A DNA stretch of 6,984 nt from an uncultured Desulfovibrionaceae bacterium (GTDB lineage Bacteria; Desulfobacterota; Desulfovibrionia; Desulfovibrionales; Desulfovibrionaceae). This document shows, piece by piece, positions 1-6,984 of the stretch (position 1 is its first letter; every line of letters begins with the position of its first letter). Location: contig CAMWXW010000030.1 in NCBI GenBank assembly GCA_947178315.1, positions 1 through 6,984 of the forward strand. The letters run 5' to 3'. A program made the position numbers and the translations under genes. The notes beneath the pieces were generated by a model. That model was given only the letters and a program-made list of their open reading frames with translations, was not told where the DNA came from and did not search any database.

Positions 1-1
1 G

Positions 2-169
2 AATAATATGGGATTAAAAGAATTTTTAGATACAATTGAAAGCAAACTACTCCAAGAAGCTATGGATTCAGCTAATGGTGTAAAAAATCAAGCAGCAGAG
101 CGTTTACGTATAAAACGTACAACACTGATAGAGAAATTGAAAAAGCGAGATCAATTGCAATTGTTATAG
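2..169 (+). CDS. C-terminal end of a sigma-54-dependent transcriptional activator (Fis-type HTH, FleQ/FlrA-like), 5' part outside window
   Basis: An open frame enters from the left edge and stops at TAG 167-169, giving 55 residues. The segment runs from a helix (GLKEFLDTIESKLLQEAM) through GVKNQAAERLRIKRTTLIEK to a short basic tail. This is the Fis-family helix-turn-helix that ends bacterial enhancer-binding proteins; the RTTLIEKLKK recognition helix and the preceding NQAAERL match the pattern of FleQ/FlrA flagellar regulators better than that of NtrC. Such proteins bind upstream of sigma-54 promoters and use a central AAA+ domain, not visible here, to open the promoter. An ATG at position 8 is in frame, but the family layout makes an internal Met much more likely than a start. 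The next gene begins 25 bases downstream on the same strand with no terminator between, so the two are probably co-transcribed. The flagellar link is inferred from this short C-terminal piece only. Confidence 0.85.
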   Translation, partial: NNMGLKEFLDTIESKLLQEAMDSANGVKNQAAERLRIKRTTLIEKLKKRDQLQLL

Positions 170-184
170 TATTTTACCTTGTTT

Positions 185-188
185 AGGA
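185..188 (+). promoter_or_regulatory. Ribosome-binding site for the GTG-started TPR gene
   Basis: AGGA lies six bases before the GTG at 195. It fixes the unusual start: the nearby ATG at 189 opens a frame that stops after seven codons, while the GTG frame begins with a clear signal peptide. Confidence 0.6.
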
Positions 189-194
189 TGACCT

Positions 195-3100
195 GTGAAA
201 TATACGATTAAGAGCATAGTATATTGTTGTATCCTATGTATATGCTTTAGTGTATTCTTTGTGCATATAGCTTATACAGCACCTCAAGCAGAATATATAA
301 GCATTCCTATACCTCTACGTAATAATATTTATAAGATAGAGGAGCAGAAAAAAGCTCTTATTTTTCATGTACATAAATCACTTTCAAAAAGTGAACAAGG
401 AATATTTCAAAGTAAGATATCAAAGTCTTCTTTTGTAAGGAGAGTGCGATATACGGCGTCCTCAATAATATTAGAGATGAATACCGATGCCTTAGGCTAT
501 GTATTTATACCATCTTCTGATACACTTACACTTTTTTATGATTCTACAAGAAAAGCATCATATACTTCTCGTAATCGTAATACTGTAGATGAAAAAGATT
601 CCTCTCAGAAATCGTTTACTGTCTTAAAATCAGATGCTAGTTCTCTGTCTAAAAAACAAGATGGTATAGCACGTAGAATAGGAATCTCTCCAGCAGCAGG
701 GAAAGAGAAAAAAGCAGAACCTAAAAAAGAAAATAGTTCTGTAAATCAAGCTATTAACAGTGGAACAAATGGACAAGTTATAGTCCCTCGTAAAGAGATT
801 CCAGATAATGCTATGCGTACATATATACGTGAACGTGTCCATACTGGAGAAGAGACAACACCACAATCTTTGGAAAGGAATCAAAGATATATCCAAACAA
901 CAGAGAGGAATCGTATAGATAAAGGAGAACTAGAAAAGTGGAATACAGAACAGAACAGTAAGGCCACTCAAGTATCATTACCTGTTGAGAAGTCCATACA
1001 GCAGGTAGCCCCAATACAAGAACAAAGTCATCAAAAAGAAAGTGAAAAAGCATCAAATAGTGATGAAGAAAGTAATAATATACATAGCATTCGTGAACGT
1101 ATTGCTCGTCCCTCTCTTTCAGAAGAGCAGGTAGAATTTCAAGATAAAAATAATCAATCAGGTGAGAAAGAAATACAGATAGATACCACAATACAAAAGC
1201 CAGTTCCAGCAAATGAGAATACTGCACTAGTAGCAGATGAAGATGAGAAAAAAGAAGATGAGAGTTTTGAGACACAAAGAAGTGTGATAAATTCTTTGCT
1301 CAATAGAGAGGAGTATGAAAAGGCATTGGTATTATTAAAAAACTTAAGCGAGAAGATAATATCAAAGCCAGAGAAAGAAGAGATTTTGTATCTTATAGCA
1401 GAAGTTTCTGAAGTCCTTTCACGAACAAAACCTGAGTATATTGTCGAAGCAATAAACAATTTTACTATTGCTATGAATTTTGATCTCCAGTCAAAAAATG
1501 TCCCGAATGCACTTCTTCAATTAGGTCTGTTGAATGGAACAATGAAAAATACTAAAGAGATTGAAGCCTATTTTTCAATAATACGTACAAAATATCCAAA
1601 TAATAAGAATGTCCCACTTACATATTATTATCTAGGGAAGTATTATCAAGACAATAAGCAATATTCAAAAGCCTTGGTACAATATAAGACGTTGGAAGAA
1701 AAATATCCACAGTTTGAATTTTTACGAGAAGTAATAGTCTCTATTATTCAATGTTTAGATAGCTTGGGCTACTATAATGATATAAAACCATATATTGCTT
1801 TTATTGATGCTCGATGGCCTACACTATATCAAGTCTATCCAGATATTTTATTAGCAAAGGCAAAAGTATATTTTGATCTCAAAGAGTATAGTACTGCTCT
1901 TGATTCATATTGGCAATATGTGAATATAATACCAAAAGCGACTAATATAGATATGATTTACTCTAGAATAGGAGATAGCTATCTTCACTTAGGAGAAGTA
2001 GAGAAAGCACGTGCTGTGTACAAAAATATTGTACAAAACTACAAAGATACAGAGGGATATGTATTAGCCAAAATACGTCTTGCTGAGGATTTGATAATAG
2101 ATGATATTACAGATGATTCTCAATTTCTCTCAGTCTTTGATAGAAGCTATACAACAACAGCTAGAGATACATATAAAGAGATATTGGAAAGCTATGCTCA
2201 ATCTTCCTTTGCACCTATAGCCAAAGCAAAACTCGCACTATGGTATTTCTGGATGAAAGACTACAAGGAAGCACTTCTTACAGCAGATTCATTTAGAAAA
2301 GAGTATCCTAATGACCCTCTGATACCATCTATACATATGTTACTTGGGCGTATCTTAAATAGTATTGCTGAAGATTCAACAACACGTAAAGAAATTCCAA
2401 CACTATGGAAGAAATATGCTCATCTCTTTACAGAAGAAGGAAGTCTTGCTCCTGAATATAGATTGCATATTGCACAGGCACTAGCAGATGAAAATGAAGA
2501 TGAACAAGCAAATGAAGTCTTGCGTCCATTCTTCCAAGGGCGACGTTATAAAGATATCTCAGAACAAGCAATATCAGTAGCACTAGATATATATAAGAAA
2601 ACAAAGGATTGGAAAGCTACAGAAGATCTGTATTATAGAGTTCTTGATTGGGATTTATCACGTGATATCTATGCAAGAGTGATTTTTTCTACAGCAATTG
2701 CATTTGAGCATATGGGAGAATATGATAAGTCAGATACACTCTTTCAACGTCTTCTTTCAAGTGTATTCACACCTCCATATTATCGAGGAGTGAGTGCCTA
2801 TTATGTTGCAAAAAATGGATTAAAAGCCCTTCAGCCTCCAGCAAGAGTATATCCTTTTGCACAAGAAAGTCTTAATAGTCTACTGCTTGCCTCAAAAGAA
2901 AAAGAAGCTGTGCCAGGGCAAGGAGAAATCAATGACGATATCATCCGTTCGCTTATACAGCTACGTGAGATAACAAAAGATTTAGGTTCAACAGAGGAAA
3001 CATTGCGTTATACTGTGCTTCAAGAACAATATGAGCCACAGAATATTTTATTGCAAATAGAAAAAGCAAAATTGATAAAAGAAATGGGCAATAGAGAAGA

Positions 3101-3221
3101 ATGGAAACGCATACTAGAGGGGATAATACAAAAAGATCCTGCATCATCATATGCTAAACTTGCTCGAATGGAGTTAATAGGAGAACAAAATAGAAATAGT
3201 CTGAAAGAACTTAATAAATAA
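195..3221 (+). CDS. Exported TPR-repeat protein with long charged linker
   Basis: This encodes 1008 residues from a GTG start supported by AGGA six bases upstream. Residues 1-29 look like a Sec signal peptide: a short basic start (MKYTIK), a hydrophobic core to about 25, and a likely cut after Ala29 (AYTA-PQ). There is no lipobox. Residues about 34-118 look beta-rich and could be an AMIN-like domain, but I cannot confirm this. Residues about 120-360 are low complexity, rich in Lys, Glu, Ser, Gln and Asn, and contain two similar short motifs (YIRERV near 210 and SIRERI near 298). From about 362 to the end the protein is helical with TPR-like units, clearest near 439-467, 475-505, 550-581, 588-618, 675-706, 829-857 and 952-982; several end in a YP/DP turn (KYPNN, KYPQF, EYPND). 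Such arrays are protein-binding scaffolds. The place next to a FleQ/FlrA-like regulator hints at a cell-envelope or motility role, but that is inference. Export is well supported; the function is unknown. Confidence 0.9.
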   Translation: MKYTIKSIVYCCILCICFSVFFVHIAYTAPQAEYISIPIPLRNNIYKIEEQKKALIFHVHKSLSKSEQGIFQSKISKSSFVRRVRYTASSIILEMNTDALGYVFIPSSDTLTLFYDSTRKASYTSRNRNTVDEKDSSQKSFTVLKSDASSLSKKQDGIARRIGISPAAGKEKKAEPKKENSSVNQAINSGTNGQVIVPRKEIPDNAMRTYIRERVHTGEETTPQSLERNQRYIQTTERNRIDKGELEKWNTEQNSKATQVSLPVEKSIQQVAPIQEQSHQKESEKASNSDEESNNIHSIRERIARPSLSEEQVEFQDKNNQSGEKEIQIDTTIQKPVPANENTALVADEDEKKEDESFETQRSVINSLLNREEYEKALVLLKNLSEKIISKPEKEEILYLIAEVSEVLSRTKPEYIVEAINNFTIAMNFDLQSKNVPNALLQLGLLNGTMKNTKEIEAYFSIIRTKYPNNKNVPLTYYYLGKYYQDNKQYSKALVQYKTLEEKYPQFEFLREVIVSIIQCLDSLGYYNDIKPYIAFIDARWPTLYQVYPDILLAKAKVYFDLKEYSTALDSYWQYVNIIPKATNIDMIYSRIGDSYLHLGEVEKARAVYKNIVQNYKDTEGYVLAKIRLAEDLIIDDITDDSQFLSVFDRSYTTTARDTYKEILESYAQSSFAPIAKAKLALWYFWMKDYKEALLTADSFRKEYPNDPLIPSIHMLLGRILNSIAEDSTTRKEIPTLWKKYAHLFTEEGSLAPEYRLHIAQALADENEDEQANEVLRPFFQGRRYKDISEQAISVALDIYKKTKDWKATEDLYYRVLDWDLSRDIYARVIFSTAIAFEHMGEYDKSDTLFQRLLSSVFTPPYYRGVSAYYVAKNGLKALQPPARVYPFAQESLNSLLLASKEKEAVPGQGEINDDIIRSLIQLREITKDLGSTEETLRYTVLQEQYEPQNILLQIEKAKLIKEMGNREEWKRILEGIIQKDPASSYAKLARMELIGEQNRNSLKELNK

Positions 3222-3240
3222 ACTATCTTTCTTGTTCTTT
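3204..3240. terminator. Possible weak bidirectional hairpin at the convergent gene ends
   Basis: AAAGAAC (3204-3210) and GTTCTTT (3234-3240) form a perfect 7-base inverted repeat around the two stop codons, with a 23-base loop. The stem is AT-rich, the loop is long and there is no clear T-tract on either strand, so this may be chance. It is the only candidate terminator I see between the TPR gene and ligA. Confidence 0.2.
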
Positions 3241-5241
3241 ATGCGTAGTATAAATATCTAAGAAGTGTTGTTCATCAAGTACTTCTATTCCAAGAGCTCT
3301 TGCCTTTATCAATTTAGAGCCTGCAGATTCTCCAACAATAAGGATATCCACTTTGGAAGATATAGAAGAAACAACATGTGCACCAAGCTCTTCTACCATT
3401 TGTGTTGCAGTTTTTCTTGGAAGTGATAGTGTCCCAGTAAAGACAATAGTCTTGCCAGCAAAAAGGCTGTTAGAGAGAGTGTCTTCTTTACTCTCTTCTG
3501 TAGGATTGATACCGTATTCTTGTAGCTGTTGGATAAGCTCTTGGTTATATTGATTTTGAAAGAAGGAATGAATAGAAGAAGCAACTTCAACACCAATATC
3601 ATGAATTTCAATAAGCTCTTCTTGTGTCGCACGAGCAATCGCATTGATATTTTGAAAGTGTTTTGCTAGTGACTTTGCTGTCTGTTCACCTACATGTCTG
3701 ATACCTAACGCATAAATGAGTTTAGGAAGAGTGCAGTGTTGTTTTGCAGATTCTATAGATTGTAATAGATTCGTCGCAGAGAGATGTCCCATACCTTCTA
3801 AATGGACGATTGTATCATAGGAAAGAGAAAATATATCTACAATAGTAGTGAGTATACCTTTATCATAAAATGTCTGTACCCACTGCTTGCCGAAACCTTT
3901 GATATCGAAGCCAGCTTGTGATATAAAATGAATACACTTTTGCACAGCAACAGCAGGGCAGTTGATGTTGATACAGTATACTCCAACCTCTTTATCTGAA
4001 AATGATAGTTCACTATTGCATGAAGGACAATGTGTAGGAAAAATAAAAGGCTGTGAATGTATAGTTCGTAATTCTGGAATGCTATTAACAATATAAGGAA
4101 TTACATCACCCGCCCGTTTAATGAGTACATAATCACCAATTCGTATGTCTTTTGCTTTTATCTCATCTCTATTATGTAAGGTAGCTTTGCTCACAGTAAC
4201 ACCAGCTACTTCTACCGGCTCAAGATGGGCTACAGGAGTTATGATTCCTGTTCTTCCAACATGGAGTGCTATATCAAGAATTTTTGTCTGTGCATATCGT
4301 GCTGGGAACTTCATAGCAAGAGCAAAACGAGGACTACGTGCAGTGTGTCCTAAGATTTCTTGTATTTCAAAAGAGTTAACTTTTATAACAATACCATCAG
4401 TTTCATATGGAATACCTTCTCTTTGTTCTACGATAGTTTGATAGAGATTCCATATATCACGTGCAGAAGCAAGACATTGTGCACCTTGAGGCAATGCAAA
4501 TCCTAAATGAGCTAGGTATTGCATGGATTGTTCTTGTGTCTCAAAAGATATCCCTGTTGTATTTCCTATATTATATGCGTAAAATTCGAGAGCCCGTTGT
4601 TGAGCTACACGAGCATCAAGTTGTCTGATAGTTCCAGAGGCAGCATTTCGAGGATTTGCAAAAGGTTTCTCTCCTTTTTGAATTTGCATCATATTGACAT
4701 CTTGAAAGACATCTTTAGGTAAAATAATCTCACCTCTCACTTCAAGATATTCTGGAGCATTTGAAAGATGTTTAGGAATATTATATATTGTCTGTACTGA
4801 GTGTGTAACGACTTCCCCAATAGTACCATCACCACGAGTAATTGCTTTTGTAAGTATACCATTATTATAGATCAGCTCAACAGCAAGACCATCTAGTTTG
4901 ACATCAACCCAGTATGTAAGAGAACCAAATTCATTCTCTAGCTTTGTAATAAAAGCGAGAAGCTCTTCTTCAGAGTGTGCCTTATCTAAACTATACATTC
5001 TCTTTGTATGTTCTGCTTTTTCAAGCGAAGAAACAACAACAGGTGCAATAGAAGTATCTTCTGGAATATTGAGTTCCTTACGTAAGACATCTCTTTCTCG
5101 TACAAGGGAGTCAAAAGCATCATCAGAGATTTCTGGTGCATCATGAATAAAATAGAGTTCATTATGACGAGCAATTTCTTTTTCAAGAAAACGAAGGCGT
5201 ATATGAGCCTCTTCTTTTGTTGCATACGGAGATATATCCAT
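3223..5241 (-). CDS. ligA: NAD-dependent DNA ligase LigA
   Basis: LigA seals nicks in duplex DNA using NAD+, joining Okazaki fragments and finishing excision repair in the cytoplasm. The 672 residues are close to the usual length (E. coli has 671). Domain Ia (about 10-60) carries the NMN-binding pattern Y30, D40, F43, D44. The adenylation domain has the catalytic lysine K115 in VKLDG, the same number as in E. coli, then RGE (E171), ANPRNAASG (R198, R206), TDGIVIKVN (D282, K287) and MKFPA (K311). An OB fold follows (HVGRTGIITPVA, KRAGDVIP), then a four-cysteine zinc site (C405, C408, C423, C428), helix-hairpin-helix repeats (about 480-560) and a C-terminal BRCT domain (about 592-665, with FTGTL). 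I chose the ATG at 5241 because it has a good ribosome-binding site and gives the normal N terminus; the frame is open 14 codons further into dnaA. One oddity is Asp113 where the family usually has Glu two residues before the lysine. It lies just downstream of dnaA and ends one base from the opposing TPR gene. Confidence 0.97.
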   Translation of the reverse strand: MDISPYATKEEAHIRLRFLEKEIARHNELYFIHDAPEISDDAFDSLVRERDVLRKELNIPEDTSIAPVVVSSLEKAEHTKRMYSLDKAHSEEELLAFITKLENEFGSLTYWVDVKLDGLAVELIYNNGILTKAITRGDGTIGEVVTHSVQTIYNIPKHLSNAPEYLEVRGEIILPKDVFQDVNMMQIQKGEKPFANPRNAASGTIRQLDARVAQQRALEFYAYNIGNTTGISFETQEQSMQYLAHLGFALPQGAQCLASARDIWNLYQTIVEQREGIPYETDGIVIKVNSFEIQEILGHTARSPRFALAMKFPARYAQTKILDIALHVGRTGIITPVAHLEPVEVAGVTVSKATLHNRDEIKAKDIRIGDYVLIKRAGDVIPYIVNSIPELRTIHSQPFIFPTHCPSCNSELSFSDKEVGVYCININCPAVAVQKCIHFISQAGFDIKGFGKQWVQTFYDKGILTTIVDIFSLSYDTIVHLEGMGHLSATNLLQSIESAKQHCTLPKLIYALGIRHVGEQTAKSLAKHFQNINAIARATQEELIEIHDIGVEVASSIHSFFQNQYNQELIQQLQEYGINPTEESKEDTLSNSLFAGKTIVFTGTLSLPRKTATQMVEELGAHVVSSISSKVDILIVGESAGSKLIKARALGIEVLDEQHFLDIYTTHKEQER

Positions 5242-5243
5242 GA

Positions 5244-5253
5244 CACCTACCTT
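5244..5253 (-). promoter_or_regulatory. ligA ribosome-binding site overlapping the dnaA stop codon
   Basis: Read on the minus strand, AAGGTAGGTG precedes the ligA ATG. AAGG (5253-5250) leaves an 8-base spacer, and its two A bases are the last two bases of the dnaA TAA. This decides the ligA start at 5241 over the upstream extension and suggests that ribosomes finishing dnaA can restart on ligA. Confidence 0.65.
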
Positions 5254-6886
5254 ACGCACAGACAGAAGAATAGTTATTGTCAAATAAAGAAAATAAAGAG
5301 AGTATCTGTTTTGCTTTTGGAGTATCTTTTGCTAGTTCTTGCTCAATATTAGTTACTCCTTTAATAACTGTAGAGTGTTGTCTATTAAAAGAATATGCAA
5401 CTTCTTTTAACGTCATATCTGTATGAACCCGAGCAAGATAAAAGATAAGATTACGTGCAAAGACACATTCTTTTTGTCTTGTTTTTGAAACAAGTCGCTC
5501 TTTTGATAATCCAAATGCTTTACAAATAACACTAAGGATATCTTCAAAAGTTATCTTCTTACCAGTTGTGCTATATGTGGAAAGAACATCTAACACCATT
5601 GATAGAGAAATATCTTCTTGCATAGCCCGTGCTTTGAGGATAAGAGTTTTCAAACAGCCTTCAATTTTACGGATATCAGTACAGATATTCTCTGCAATAG
5701 CATGAGTAACAGGTTCAGAAAGGTGTATTTGATATATTTGTGCTTTTCTTCTAATGATTTCTTTTCTAAAATCAATATCAGGTTGTGTAATATGTGCAAC
5801 GTATCCATCTTGGAAACAAGAAGCAAGTTGATCATCAATATCTCGTATTTCTTTAAGTGAGAACGAACTAGAGAATACGATTTTTGAGCCACGGTGTTGC
5901 AATGCTTTAATAACATTGAGGAGTTGTGCTTGCATACGCTCTTTGCCTTGTAAAAAATGTACATCTTCTAATAAGAAGACATCTGCATTTTTGAGTCTAT
6001 TAAGAAATGCAGTGATATTTTTCTGTTGCATTGCCATAGTAAATTGAGTTGTGAGATCTTCTGCAGAGAGATATTCAATGCGTGGAGAATGAATATTACT
6101 TGTAGAAAGTAATTCTCTCCCAAGTGCTTGCATGAGATGTGTTTTTCCAAGTCCTGGAGTTGAGCTAAGGTAGAGGGAATACGCAAGAGGATTACTTGAT
6201 TTTTCACATAATGCTTTAGATGAAGCGTGAGCAAGCATATTACATGAACCGACAAGGAAAGAATCAAAGGAGTAATTAAAGGAATAGGGTCTCTCTTTAT
6301 ATTGAATAGGAATATACTCTTGTTGTGGTGTAATAAGAGAGGATTCACTATAGCTATCTGGAAGTGGCATACCAAAGGTAGAAGGAAGAGAGCGTTCAAG
6401 TTCTTTAATGGAGTCTGTAATAAGAATCGGTTGATATGGTGTTGTCGTTTGTGGGGGAGTCTGTTCTGTAGTCGACTGTGTAACTCGATGTGCATTAGAA
6501 GAGCATACATCAGCACAATGCTCTAAAGAAAATTTCATATAATGTAGTCTATCATGCTCTATTGTTTCTTTATGTGGCGTATGGACGTCAGATAAGGTGG
6601 TACGTTCTTTAACAAAAGAGTGCTGTTGGATAACAGGAAGGGAACGTTTTTGATGATTGACTTTCATAACAATGGTAGGGGTAAAACCAAGTACTCGAGT
6701 GCAGACAGACTGCAGTACGATATCATATTTTGCACGAATTCTGGTACAGGCATATTCTGTTGGTGGATAGAGAGTAAGTGTAGAATCTTGTAATTCTGCA
6801 TCAACTTGAGAGAACCATAAGGTAAACCCTCCAGTCCCTATTTCCTGTAGTAAAATGCTTTTTATCTTTTCCCAAGAATTTTCCAT
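5252..6886 (-). CDS. dnaA: DnaA-family replication initiator, divergent (probable paralogue)
   Basis: DnaA proteins bind DnaA boxes, form ATP-dependent filaments at the origin, melt DNA and help load the helicase. The 544 residues show all four domains: domain I (about 1-68, with W5, W24 and DAELQDSTLTLYPP), a long Gln/Thr/Ser-rich linker (about 70-198), the AAA+ domain (about 199-440) and the DNA-binding domain IV (about 445-540). Walker A is intact (PGLGKTH, K248), as is sensor 2 (R406 in DIRKIEG). By eye alignment to E. coli DnaA, several key residues differ: Walker B D235 is Glu307, sensor 1 D269 is Ser341, box VII R281 is Gln353 and the arginine finger R285 is Cys357. In domain IV, R399 and R407 are kept (R470, R478), but Q408 is Asn479 and D433 is Gln503, so the signature reads RQHSTV. 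In domain I the helicase-contact E21 is Gly20. I chose ATG 6886 because MENSWEKI aligns with the normal DnaA start, although no good Shine-Dalgarno precedes it. Family membership is certain; whether this is the main initiator is doubtful. It leads a probable operon with ligA. Confidence 0.93.
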   Translation of the reverse strand: MENSWEKIKSILLQEIGTGGFTLWFSQVDAELQDSTLTLYPPTEYACTRIRAKYDIVLQSVCTRVLGFTPTIVMKVNHQKRSLPVIQQHSFVKERTTLSDVHTPHKETIEHDRLHYMKFSLEHCADVCSSNAHRVTQSTTEQTPPQTTTPYQPILITDSIKELERSLPSTFGMPLPDSYSESSLITPQQEYIPIQYKERPYSFNYSFDSFLVGSCNMLAHASSKALCEKSSNPLAYSLYLSSTPGLGKTHLMQALGRELLSTSNIHSPRIEYLSAEDLTTQFTMAMQQKNITAFLNRLKNADVFLLEDVHFLQGKERMQAQLLNVIKALQHRGSKIVFSSSFSLKEIRDIDDQLASCFQDGYVAHITQPDIDFRKEIIRRKAQIYQIHLSEPVTHAIAENICTDIRKIEGCLKTLILKARAMQEDISLSMVLDVLSTYSTTGKKITFEDILSVICKAFGLSKERLVSKTRQKECVFARNLIFYLARVHTDMTLKEVAYSFNRQHSTVIKGVTNIEQELAKDTPKAKQILSLFSLFDNNYSSVCA

Positions 6887-6984
6887 ACATAAGTTATACA
6901 TTAGATGAGAGAACAAAGCAAGGAGGAAAAAATTTATATGTATATCATCTATGAACAATCGTAAACTGTACAATTGATGAGAAG
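6887..6984 (-). promoter_or_regulatory. Upstream leader and probable promoter region of dnaA
   Basis: These 98 bases precede the dnaA ATG and hold no convincing gene on either strand. On the minus strand an AT-rich block, TATACATATAAAT (6944-6932), could include a -10 element, but I cannot pair it with a well-spaced -35. The leader also contains CCTCCTT (6926-6920) and lacks a purine-rich Shine-Dalgarno before the ATG. TTATACATT at 6894-6902 (plus strand) matches 7 of 9 bases of a DnaA box, which is weak in such AT-rich DNA. The promoter may lie beyond the window edge. Confidence 0.3.

Noticed and set aside
811..1275. Antisense open frame of about 154 codons within the TPR gene
   Set aside because: It lies opposite the low-complexity linker, is rich in Leu, His, Tyr and Phe as expected from the reverse of Lys/Glu/Gln-rich codons, and resembles no family I know.
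5242..5283. Longer LigA starting at 5283 with 14 extra residues (MTITILLSVRKVGV)
   Set aside because: It would overlap the end of dnaA, lacks similarity to LigA N termini, and the ATG at 5241 has a good ribosome-binding site and puts the catalytic lysine at the usual position 115.
6894..6902. TTATACATT as a DnaA box in front of dnaA
   Set aside because: It matches only 7 of 9 bases, stands alone and lies in AT-rich DNA where such matches are expected by chance. Two similar 7-of-9 matches (GTTGGATAA, near 3538 and 6626) lie inside genes and look equally accidental.
6920..6964. AAGGAGG on the plus strand followed by an ATG at 6938 (nine-codon frame MYIIYEQS and stop), and a second short frame from 6951
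   Set aside because: The spacing is long (11 bases), both frames stop within nine codons, and no plus-strand frame that begins near this site runs to the window edge. A leader peptide cannot be excluded but is not supported.
6887..6973. Longer DnaA starting at a TTG at 6973 with 29 extra residues including a hydrophobic stretch
   Set aside because: DnaA is cytoplasmic and begins with domain I; MENSWEKI aligns with the normal start. The extension has no ribosome-binding site and looks like translated leader.

Overview
The window is a compact stretch of bacterial chromosome, AT-rich throughout (17 of 60 bases are G or C in the first line, 20 of 60 in a line inside dnaA). It holds the end of a sigma-54 activator gene, a large secreted TPR protein gene, and, facing them, a dnaA-ligA pair. 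A FleQ/FlrA-like activator end, a Desulfovibrio-like gene set and low G+C suggest an AT-rich member of the Desulfovibrionaceae; Lawsonia is my best guess. This is inferred from general resemblance, not from a database match.

Plus strand, left half: positions 2-169 encode the last 55 residues of a sigma-54-dependent regulator, a Fis-type helix-turn-helix very like the FleQ/FlrA flagellar master regulators. After 25 bases a 1008-residue protein starts at a GTG (195-3221). It has a signal peptide, a small beta-rich N-terminal region, a long charged low-complexity linker and a large array of TPR-like helical repeats. It is probably periplasmic or surface-associated; its exact role is unknown.

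Minus strand, right half: dnaA (6886 to 5252) is followed after 10 bases by ligA (5241 to 3223). The ligA ribosome-binding site overlaps the dnaA stop codon, so the two look co-transcribed and possibly translationally coupled. ligA meets the TPR gene tail to tail with one base between the stop codons. LigA looks like a complete, active NAD-dependent DNA ligase, except for a Glu-to-Asp change beside the catalytic lysine.

The most interesting item is the DnaA. Its four-domain layout and Walker A lysine are intact. It lacks the box VII arginine finger (Cys instead of Arg), the neighbouring box VII arginine (Gln), the sensor 1 aspartate (Ser) and the first Walker B aspartate (Glu). Its DNA-binding signature reads RQHSTV rather than RDHSTV. 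This pattern suggests a divergent DnaA paralogue with altered nucleotide control and DNA recognition rather than an ordinary replication initiator. I saw no rRNA, tRNA, CRISPR array, insertion sequence or prophage gene.
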